64,000 nucleotides of DNA from Trichobilharzia szidati (taxonomy: Eukaryota; Platyhelminthes; Trematoda; Strigeidida; Schistosomatidae): NCBI GenBank assembly GCA_944472155.2, contig OX235275.1, forward strand, positions 55,011,228 through 55,075,227, given 5' to 3'. Shown here one piece after another: positions 10,923-20,359 of this stretch (positions within the stretch are counted from its first letter, which is position 1; each line of letters begins with the position of its first letter). The position numbers and the translations under genes were made by a program. Under the pieces are notes generated by a model. That model worked only from the letters and a program-made list of their open reading frames with translations, searched no databases and had not been told where the DNA came from.

Positions 10923-11108
10923 AGCAAGAATTTTTTCCACATCAGGTAGAGATTCAGTTAAATCGTCCAAATAAATTCCACCCAATCCTTTTAACTCTTG
11001 ACGACGAAGTAACTGATACAAGTCTTTCCGTGTACGTATATCATATCTAGGTCGGAAGACAAATTTTCTATCCTCAGTCACACGAATCTTTGGATTATTT
11101 GGAAGAGC
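10923..11108 (-). CDS. GTF2E2: TFIIE beta subunit, exon 3
   Basis: Codes for 62 residues: ALPNNPKIRVTEDRKFVFRP, RYDIRTRKDLYQLLRRQELK, then GLGGIYLDDLTESLPDVEKILA. It matches the human blocks ALVNNPKI..., KYAFKPKYNVRDKKALLRLL and RGLGGILLEDIEEALP, i.e. the end of the first winged helix and the start of the second. The acceptor is AG at 11109-11110. Two donors overlap at the end, GTAGGT after base 10923 and GTAAAT after 10919. Only the first keeps exon 4 in frame (ILA joined to SFGD); the second would lead into a stop. The upstream intron is 48 bp. Confidence 0.92.
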
Positions 11109-11156
11109 CTAGCAAAGATATTTTCAAAACAAAAAGGCGGAAGAGAGTAGAATTAC

Positions 11157-11264
11157 TTCTTCTTCTAACCACCGGATAGTTGCTGGTGGTGTATCATGCA
11201 GTACAGCTTCTTCAAGGATCTCATCCACTGATAATGGATGTGTATCACCTTCTAAATGACGTTG
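11157..11264 (-). CDS. GTF2E2: TFIIE beta subunit, exon 2
   Basis: Exactly 36 codons: QRHLEGDTHPLSVDEILEEA then VLHDTPPATIRWLEEE. It matches human HQRGDTHPLTLDEILDE and the following helix of the first winged-helix (TFIIE-beta core) domain. The acceptor is CTTCTTTAG and the donor GTAATT; phase is 0 at both ends. The introns on either side are only 67 and 48 bp. Confidence 0.92.
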
Positions 11265-11331
11265 CTAAAGAAGCAGAAAAACAGAGCAGCAACAGCAGCT
11301 AAGTCAGAATCTCATATGATTGGTAACAAAC

Positions 11332-11592
11332 CTTCATGTATTTTACAATCCTGGATAACACAGCAAATTTTCCTTGTAGAATTGAAGGTCTTGTAGAATC
11401 AACAGATCGTAATTCAGTAGATACCGAAGAAGAAGAAGCAACTGAAGGAGGCGGTCGACGAAGGCTATTTCCTTCTGAGGCGGCGGAGGCAGAGGAGGAG
11501 GTTGCTGGATTTGCTTTTGGTTTCTCAACAACTGGCATAGCCATAGCTCTTTTCAGGAAAGCCTCCCTCTCCTTTATGAGACTTGGATTCAT
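11332..11592 (-). CDS. GTF2E2: TFIIE beta subunit, exon 1 with start codon
   Basis: TFIIE is the general RNA polymerase II factor that brings TFIIH to the promoter; the beta subunit binds promoter DNA through tandem winged helices in the nucleus. This exon encodes 87 residues. The start MNPSLIKEREAFLKRAMAMP followed by VVEK matches human MDPSLLRERELFKKRAL...VVEK, which fixes the ATG at 11592-11590. A Ser/Ala/Pro-rich linker (residues about 25-72), usual for this family, leads into GKFAVLSRIVKYMK, the first helix of the winged-helix core (human GVLAKIVNYMK). The exon ends in phase 0 before GTTTGT. The visible part of the protein is 87+36+62+32 residues against about 290 for the human protein, so about a quarter is missing. 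Confidence 0.93.
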
Positions 11593-11748
11593 TTTCAAGA
11601 ATACTAGAACCAAAAACACGTAGTAGATTCAGGTTATAGACAATAAAGTTTTTTGTCGAAATGATGAAATATTCCATGAAAAGTAAAAAATTTAATAATA
11701 ATTTATGTTTAAGCATTTCTACGTCGAAACTCTGTCATATAAATTACA

Positions 11749-11962
11749 GAATACTCGCCAACCACGCCACCAGTGGTCCAGGGTTCGACCCTCCGGCTGA
11801 CGCACTCTTAAAACCTGCTTCAGTAGTAGTAAACTCGAGAAAGAGGGGAGGTGGGGAGTAAGAGTGGCAATCCCATCCAGTAAAAGTAAACACCACTGCT
11901 ACTGAGACTTTAAAACTCAAGCTTGAAGCACTATATTCCACTGGGAACGTAAAGGAATAAAA
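11749..11962 (+). mobile_element. SINE-T copy
   Basis: Begins in the tRNA-like head (B box GGGTTCGACCC) and ends CCACTGGGAACGTAAAGGAATAAAAG. It lies upstream of the GTF2E2 start codon. Confidence 0.8.
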
Positions 11963-12660
11963 GAAACACTTAAAAACACACAAGACTAGTTATGGTGATG
12001 AGGATTAGAGAGGTTTCGCGTGCATTTCGAATTGTGAGGGCGATTGTTACTTCCTGGCTGCCCACACCGTGGAAGTTGGTTACGTGACCGCAGAGCCCAG
12101 GGGACAACTGCTTGAGGCCGGTCACACACGGCCTGTTTTTGTTTGTCCTTTTTTTATTTGGTGTTTCTCAGTAGCATATTTATCACTTCTGCCCTGTGAC
12201 ACGAAAACAGGAAGCGCGGTCGTTGTTAATCCGGGCCTCGACCGATCCGGCATGATATTTTGTGATTTTGTTTGAGTCATAGCATTGGATTGGGTAACTG
12301 CTTTTTGTCTAACCGCTATCCAAACTACCTTTCTGGCATGGTAGGACCTCAAGCAACATAAGTCTCAGCTAATATAGCTTGTTAGGTCATTGTGGTGTTC
12401 AAGCTCAATCACCACGTCAAGGTAGCAGCTTTCGGTCGGGAAGCAGTTATGGTGAAGGTGAACTCCGGTTTTTTTAAGTTAGCTAAAATAATTCAAAAAG
12501 TGGTCTGTGTGCATCATCTCAAGCCTCTTCGGACATTTTTTTGACTGACAAAATGAATTTTTGCAAGCATTAAAGTTACTTGGTGGTTGGACGGAATATC
12601 TCAAGTCAACAAAAATACAGTTTAACAGTTCAAATTATGGGACTAGTGGGGAATTTGGAT
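11963..12660. other. Unassigned, partly GC-richer sequence
   Basis: About 12000-12460 is visibly richer in GC than its surroundings and looks like a block of foreign or repeat origin, but I cannot assign it. As the region 5' of GTF2E2 it may also hold promoter sequence; no motif is clear enough to call. Confidence 0.3.
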
Positions 12661-12664
12661 GAAT

Positions 12665-13045
12665 TCCAATTGTTAGATTCTCGTCACGAACTAACATCAT
12701 TTAGAGGGAGAGAAGGAGAGAGACCATTGAAAACCAAGGAGCATCGGGAAGCTATTTCGTCCTATTTTGGGATTCTTCATTAGTTCACACCCCAAGAGGT
12801 CGAACCTAGGACTTTTAGGTTATGAGACTAAGCTCACTGACCAACTGGCCGCTTGTCCTGGAATTCAATGATCCTTGAATTGAATTCTAAATTCGTCAAC
12901 TCGTGATATAGCGGTATTCTCACACCAGTGCCTTCGATGAGGATCTACTTCCCATTGACATAGTGAACTCTACTACTGGTGACGACTTCCCACTACAGTT
13001 TCAGGAAATTCATGCAGTAACCGTCAATGAGATGGCGAGTAGAAT
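12665..13045 (-). mobile_element. SINE-H, full-length but degenerate
   Basis: On the minus strand: 5' extension, A-box region, B-box remnant (GGTTCGACC), hammerhead region with CTAATGAAGAATCCC...GGACGAAA, then a degenerate tail. It is followed by a second copy in the same orientation. Confidence 0.75.
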
Positions 13046-13051
13046 CTAGAT

Positions 13052-13210
13052 TATAGGATTTGTGGGGATTTAGAATATCACTGAGAGATCACTGAAAACC
13101 AGGCAGCATTAGGAAAATGTTTCACCCCGTTTTGGGACTCTTCAACAGTGCACGCCGACGACGGGTAGAACCTAGGACCTTTAGGTCATGAGACCGAGTT
13201 GCCAATGAGC
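13052..13210 (-). mobile_element. SINE-H fragment, tandem to the previous one
   Basis: Head and hammerhead region of another degenerate copy in the same orientation (CTGTTGAAGAGTCCC...GGGGTGAAAC). At 13211-13240 it switches abruptly to a plus-strand piece of the SINE-H tail (CTCTAACTGATGTTGG). Confidence 0.7.
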
Positions 13211-13264
13211 TCTAACTGATGTTGGTTTGTGATGAAATCTAATAGTTGGAATTATTTTCAGCAA

Positions 13265-13504
13265 GCGTCGGTGTGTCGGTGGCCCAGCGGTAAAATGCTC
13301 ACCGACCACACATGTGGTTCGCGGTTCGATGACCGGCCACCGACGCACTCCTTTACCTTGCTAAGCCAGTAATAAGACTGGTGAAGAAGGGAGGTTGGGC
13401 AAGAGGTTAGCAAACCCATCCCGCAAAAATAAACACCACTTCTACCGAGACTTCAAACCTCTAGCTTGAAGTCCTATATTCCACTGGGAACGTAAAAGAT
13501 ATTT
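13265..13504 (+). mobile_element. SINE-T, full-length
   Basis: Best copy of this family: tRNA-like head beginning GCGTCGGTGGCCCAGCGG (A box) with B box CGGTTCGATG and closing GGCCACCGACGC (the ten bases GCGTCGGTGG pair with CCACCGACGC), a central body, and the tail TTGAAGTCCTATATTCC ACTGGGAACGTAAAAG. Confidence 0.85.
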
Positions 13505-15304
13505 TTAAAAAGGCGTCCGAATAAATAGGAATATTTTAACCCAACAATATTTCTAAATTAGATTGTTAGTTTTGATGAAATATACACACTGAGTGAATCT
13601 AAAACTAACTATATGGTAGGAGTAACTAATAGTGGAATCCCTAAGAGTAATATATACTAAAACTGCTCGTTTTCATTGTATTTAACGGTGCGATAGAGAA
13701 AATGAATAATCCTTATTTAGGCATTAGTGAAATGAAAACAAAACAAGTGATTCACAGAAGAGGAAACTAACACAGAACGGTCAACTGACAAGTGTCTCTA
13801 CAATCGGGTGCCTGTTGAACGAAAACGCATTTTTGTTAGATTACTTGTCACTCACATCTCACATATCTGTAGCCCTAACACTCTAGAAGAAGAACCAGCA
13901 CTTCTTGGACAAATCTTTATCTAAAATTGATACTCACGGTGAGACTCATTGGCAAGAATATCAAACCAAAAGTTCAGAGGAATGGAAAACTACTTGATCC
14001 ATAAAAGATACTTCACATGAATCTGCATTTCAAGGAGGACAACCTGTGATATCCCTAAGAGGAGAATTTCTTCATCTTTGAGAAGAGCATTCTTTGCGAC
14101 AACTGTGACAGTGTTATGCAATCGTCCATTGGTCTGTAGAAGCCTTAAGGACAAGATCTCGCATCTGATCACTTCTAAGTGTATATATATCAGTTGACGT
14201 TTTCCTGTGGAGCCAAGTATACTCATCGTTCGACGCGTATCCTGTGTAAAAGGGTTCAGGAACACTAGTCTGCATGGTTTCAGAAAGTAAGTGAGATAAT
14301 TGAATACCCTGTTTACACTCGTCATTCCATCTCAACAAATTCATCCTTCCAAGTAATCTACAAAGTGTAAAACAACCTATCGAAGACAATACGTTTCCGC
14401 CTCCACTGCACTGCTGAAGCACTGGTCATTCTGACGGAGAGACCGGGGCTCTGAATACACAAATAGACCCTTCAACCACTAATACTACCATGGTAATGAA
14501 CCTATTGTTTTCCACCAGCTTGATTTTGCTAGCTTGGTTCTAGCTCTTCCTAATTTCCATTTCTTTTGAACCCTTAAGTAATATTACAATTTCTGTTATT
14601 TTTATGTGCATTCTGATTAAAATTCGTTCACTAAGTTATTCATCTTATTGAGTATCTCTAACACACCTATTCAACCCCTTTCACTCATTAATTAATGTTA
14701 ACAGCTATGATTATGACAATACATTCATGTTTTGTTAATACACTCCTTTGTGGAAAAGTTGTACATAAATTCCGCTGTACAGCTAAAGAAAATGAATTCG
14801 CAGAAAAAAATGGTCACTTCGCCGAACTACTTGTTTTGTTCTTTTCACAAAAAAGATGTACAAACTATAATTTTTATGCAATCATGTTAAAGTTTGGAAA
14901 GTTATGCTTGTTAATGAAGCTACGTTAGTAATTTAAGCTCACTGAGGCGAACTGACTGAATGGTTCCAAAATGCTGATTTCTGTAAATGTAACGCACTGA
15001 ACCTAAAATAATTGTTATTTTGTGCGGCGTTTGGTTGAATCGACGAAGGTGTACAAAATGTTATAATCCACCTAAGAAAGAGGCTATGTACAGTATTATA
15101 CACAATCAGTAAACTGCAGTTACTGAATGTGTTGTGTTGTGGTAGTGTGTGATGCAGACAATGTGTTCCAACGGAATATTGTTCTCACATATTCCCACAG
15201 TTCAATACTGCGTTAGCAACAGAATACTATGGATATTTGAACATTCTATTTCACGTCGTTTAATGTTAGCCTAAATCACACGCTCAATGATTGGTTAGAG
15301 AATA
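13505..15304. other. Unassigned sequence
   Basis: Contains two overlapping minus-strand open frames (13990-14325 and 14114-14422) and one plus-strand frame (14695-14928). None has a motif I recognise, and overlapping frames of this length are expected by chance. Confidence 0.3.

Positions 15305-15349
<45 letters not shown>
15305..15349. repeat. (TA)n microsatellite
   Basis: Uninterrupted AT/TA dinucleotide run of about 40 bp. Confidence 0.95.
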
Positions 15350-15350
<1 letters not shown>

Positions 15351-17936
15351 CGATTCGATCAATTAAAAATATACCTTGGTTTCCGTATCTTGCCTTCTGA
15401 GGAGAATGCACTTTCTCCAATACCATAATCACATTGTTACACAAGTTGAGTTACATTTTTTAATACGAAGGCTGGTGACACTACCTGTTTAACCTTAATC
15501 GGGCAAGTAACGCTATGTTTCAACTCGAAACTCGCCAGCTTCTAGCTGAATTTCCACGTTGAAAAGCCACCGGTTCACTGACAGTCACATATTTCGGCCG
15601 ACAAATACTCGGAAGTTTCTATTTCACTGATAAACCCAATTAGTTAGAGCTTACGACTACTCGTCATACAAAAATGAAAACTAAGCACCGTTTGCTGAAG
15701 GGTAGCCAAAATCCTCGTTAACATGGGCGAAGAGAAATAACTCAAAACACAGCGACAACAGTTTGCTACGTAGACGAAAACAGTTAAAATACCTACCTAT
15801 TTATAAATTACATATCGATTCTAAAAATCGGACTGCATACAAAATCGAATCACGGTTAGACTTCGCAGCCAATAAAAATCGGCAGTCCTTTCAATTTAGT
15901 GATGAAACTCTGTCCCGTTTTTCCAAGGAAAACATTTGCCAGGTTCCAGTGGTGAGTTTGCTTAGAATTAGGCAATTCGAACTCTCGTGTGCGAAATAGA
16001 TCTCTATCAATAAAACACTGATTACGGTTCCCTATTCACACGGGTTATTTGTTAACCTAGTCTCATCTCACGTGAACCTATGTACGTTAGTCGTCTTCTA
16101 GTCTGCAGAGACCATTACAGCATGAGGAGAAGTTTTATTTATTTTCAGTTCGTCTACACCGTTCTATACCCAAACAGTGACCTAATCAGTTGAAAACAAT
16201 GGAACGTAACGAAAAACACCACATTCCCCAAGAAAAGTTGAAAAGTGACAAGAATACTAGAGGTTTTATCTCTCTCTACACTTTCTTTCTCTATCATAGA
16301 CGTTTAACTGTTTCCATTTTTTAAACCAAATTTGTCAAGTTGGTGCAAATAGCTGTTTGAAGGTCTTTAGTCTGTTCATTTCCTTGGATAGCTATTCCTC
16401 TACTTGAATAAATGTGGCCTTAACTATAACAGATTAGAAAGAAATAGCGTTACATCACAATTAGGCAGTGTACACACAAGTTTCGCGGAGATTACGGCCT
16501 TCAATACAAATCTGCCGGGATGACCTTCAATTTCCAATGTACAATTAATAAGTTGGTTTGAAAAAAGAATACCCCAGCGCCAGCTTTCTAGTGGTAAATT
16601 AGCGTCAGGTATACGCAAGCTTATTTCGTGGAGAAGATGTGATTCATTCCTGGTTGGTGCGAGTCTAAGTAATACAGTCGTCACTTTAGAACACTAATAT
16701 AAGTTGTAAACATACTGAGAAAGTGAGAATCTTCTAATATCGTTTTCTACGAGCTGATGTAGACCAATTTGATTTCTTCATGATCTTTTCTTGGTTATGA
16801 AGTAAAGGTTCCTGGTCTTCGGTAAACTTCTATGTAGTTCGTCCCGCCAACCGACTGTCATTGCTTGGGTGAACCCAAAAGGAGTGATGCTGGGATTAAT
16901 TATGAGGAGTTTATGGTGCGCGGTGTGTTCAGACCGTGTTGCTACTGTGAATGGAGTTGATCCTTTACTTGCTTATCGTCCGGTGTGGAAATAGAAAATA
17001 ATAATAACAGCTATAATTAGTATAGGTTGTGTAAACTAAGAAAGGAAAAGTAAAAACAGAGAGCTAATGAAACTTGAAATTGGTAAATACGCACACCTAT
17101 GCATATCTGCAATAGTAATAGTGTAAAGGATGTAATAGTTAGAGTGGTCGGGAGAGAAAGACTAGAGATAACATGAAGTATAACGATGAGTTTAGGTATC
17201 TACCCATCAATATCATATGAGAGTTTAGGAATAAGCTGTTTGGACGTAGTCCTTTCGTCGCTGCATGAGAGTGGCTTTATTGCACATCTTCACTAATTGT
17301 AGCGTTCATGTCCGCCGCTATATTGGTTTAGTAACAAGTTATATTTTTGTATGCTTTTCAAATGAAATTTCACAATAAAAAACATTTATGACTCACATTA
17401 TATCGGCGGTATAATATACTTGGACTGCGTTAGATTGACAGCACTTGTATCGGGAAATGTCGCTTGATACTGGTATCTGCGCAATGTGATGGATTAAATA
17501 AGGTAGGAAGTTGAAAATTTAAAGTCGTATTTTTCAATTTTCATGCAATCGTACTGGTATATTCGGCCCATTCATTGAGACGCTATTGTCTTAATTGGTT
17601 TGGCAGCTGCTGGTATTCATAACTCAGCATTAATTTCAGTTCTCATGTACTCAATACAGTCAGCTTTTCACTTTAAGTTAAAAAGCATTAGCACTATGGT
17701 CATAATGTGTAGCACTATTGCGGACTTGTGTTTCAAGTGGCCTTCATTTTGAGGGAAGATATAATCGCTACAATATTTCGATTTCATAGACATAACTTAG
17801 GCTCATACGTGAGCGAAACTTATTGCCTTAATTGGAATAAAGACAAGTTGTTTAGAGAATGAGGAAGACTGCATTTTTCACTTTATTCGTATGGATTCCA
17901 TTGCGCATCGTGTTGCATTGCCATTCCACATGAAGC
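15350..17936. other. Unassigned sequence
   Basis: No gene, LINE or SINE that I can identify. Small open frames at 15763-15999 (+) and 16424-16684 (-) lack known motifs. Confidence 0.3.
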
Positions 17937-18299
17937 AAATAAATAAATAAATTTATTCTCATAGCACAGTACATGAGGGACGCCAGTTTACAGGCATCAT
18001 CAAATTGTTACAGAAATAGAACCATATAATTCAATCACAATTTACAGGCAGTAGCAAGATATGCTTTACATGTTCGCTGGAGATTATACATACACTTGAT
18101 AAATGTTAATCCCAGTAGTATAAAACAGCCTTTTCACTTATATACAATCATTTCTGTGCACAGTTGGAAAAATCTGCTAGATTGTCAGTGAGTGCAACAC
18201 ATCAGGAAATACAGAAGTATTGTCTTCGCATTAACAAAACCCAGGTCTTTGTTGGATTGATTATAAGTGCCTGGGAAAAAAATAAAGCTTGAAGTCAAT
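17937..18299 (-). repeat. 363-bp inverted repeat, left arm
   Basis: Minus-strand copy of a 363-bp unit that is repeated, almost base for base, on the plus strand at 23391-23753. In unit sense it starts ATTGACTTCAAGC, carries a T run, and ends in an AATAAATTTATTTATTT repeat. That end, preceded by GATGATGCCTGTAAACTGG, resembles 3' ends of CR1-like LINEs. The visible differences are confined to the length of two homopolymer runs and a few bases. Confidence 0.9.
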
Positions 18300-20359
18300 T
18301 TTCATGCATGCTCCATTTTTGTCTTCCTCATTGCAGTTTGTCAGTCTTCGTAGACATTCTGCTAGATGTCGTCATACGTAGTGTCTGCAAGCAGTCTTTC
18401 AATACATCCACCTACCCCAAAGTTGTTAGTTGGAGCCTTGAGATTATTCACTTCAGGCCGTAGTACAATTAGTGTGCTTATATTATGCAGGGACATGCAA
18501 GACCTGTACATGTTGCTGTGAAGTTTGTCAGTAATAATATTCCCTACAGAGTAAATAAAATGCTTGTAGTAACAATTCGTCATTATCTTTTCAGTGAGTT
18601 GATAGGTGCGTATATATTAGAAAAAAGCTAACCTCGTCTTATTAGTCCTCGAAAATACTTCCACTTTGTGCCAATAATTCTGCTTAATACGAAGTGCTAC
18701 TGCATTCGTAAATAACTATCAGGCTATTATTATATGGAGTAGTGGGACAGAAGGCGTATGAAATTTAGATGTTTGTGTGTATTTGCAATCACTGATACAA
18801 TATATATGTACATGTTGCATTTCCAAACAAGAAAGTTTTATAGAGTAATGTAAGGCTGAGAACACAGAGTTAATAGTATATTCATTGCTGTACACATCTC
18901 GTCTGAGCGAAATGCTTCTATTTAATTGTCGGCGAAGCTGAAATATCTCCTTGTAGGGTTTCTCCACTGCAACTTCACAAAGAACAATACGTGGTATTGA
19001 AGAATTCAACCAAAAGGATCTGTGACACAGTCGAATTACTTTTTCAACTAAAAGCGGTAATACTGATATTATCAAAAGTGTGAACTACCTGTGAACTAAG
19101 GAACCCCAGTGTAACACAGCAACACATATCAGCAGGGCATTCCCTGTGTTGTAAAATTCCTGCAGGCACAAGTAGAATTCATGGACTGAGCACTTGTTAG
19201 ATATGGAAGTGTCCCATTGAGTCATGTAGACGAAAGGCTGGCCAAATGCAACGCTTTACATACGCACCTGCAGACATCCAGGTTACTTTGTGTAAACTCT
19301 GACCCATATAGAGAATGCATTCCTTTTAATCGACCCTCCGTTGCACGCTCAACTGCTGCTCATATATATGTAATGAGTTGGTGAGTTTCCTAGTTTGCCT
19401 ATAATTACGGAATGTACATAATATTAAGGAACACAAATGAATTTTCTTGAAACCAGTGGTGTTCCTTCTCTACGGTTAACTGGCGTCTCACTGATTGACA
19501 CGATTAAAGGAATAGATTGTAACATGGTGTGTTCTGTGGGTGCCGATCGTAGTTACTCAGTTTTGAATTAATATCATGCGCCTAATCTTATTAAACTATG
19601 GATATATTTCTTCCTTCACGGTACACTACGATATCTAGAAGTCAGGAGCACACTGTCTTCGGAAGATCTAGTTTTGCTTTGTGACTAATTGGTGAGTCAC
19701 CTGGTGTTGTGGTAGTAGAAAAAACAGCTCCAAATCTAGGTGTATTCCAGGTATGAGCATATTTACTTACTTTGGCAACAATTTAATCTTTTTATCAAGA
19801 AACTCCTAGGGATATCCACCTTTACTTACTAATTCAAAACTAAAAGTAAACGCCATGTCGATAAGTTATTCAAAAGACAGAATTATGAGCGGACAAGTAT
19901 TTGGATGCACTTATTCTAACGCAACTGAATAATGATAATCACTTAGCCCACCATATGCCGTTTACTTTCGGTCTTAATTCAAAAAAAATTTAGTTACCCA
20001 CTAAATTAGTAGTTTCAGGAGATTGCTCTACTCCTGTCTTCGAAATACTTTGCCCAATTGCGTTTTACTTAAAAATATGCGTATACTGGCCAGATGATTT
20101 TGCTTATCCATGCATTGTTATACTGTACCACCCAAGTTCCTATCAACTAAAACATCCCTAAAACTATCGACAAGTTACCATCACTTCTAAATAAATAACC
20201 TTCACTATTCGCATGTAAACAATGCTAATAACTTTACCACTTGTTTGATTTTTCGATTTTTGAAGTATCAATTCTAGCTTGTGTAAGCAGCTGTTTTAAT
20301 TTTAACGGATACTTATAACCTTTGACTACTGATTTAGTACTTTTCGTTATCTACCATCC
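18300..20359. other. Unassigned sequence with one diverged dispersed repeat
   Basis: Minus-strand open frames 18362-18583 and 18719-19075 have no recognisable motif. About 19490-19860 is alignable with 27790-28170, which marks it as a dispersed repeat of unknown class. Confidence 0.35.

Noticed and set aside
11336..11623. 95-codon plus-strand frame with acidic residues
   Set aside because: Antisense to GTF2E2 exon 1, whose minus-strand translation matches TFIIE beta.
13990..14422. Possible host exons in two overlapping minus-strand frames
   Set aside because: No conserved motif and no convincing splice-site pairing; overlapping frames of this size occur by chance.
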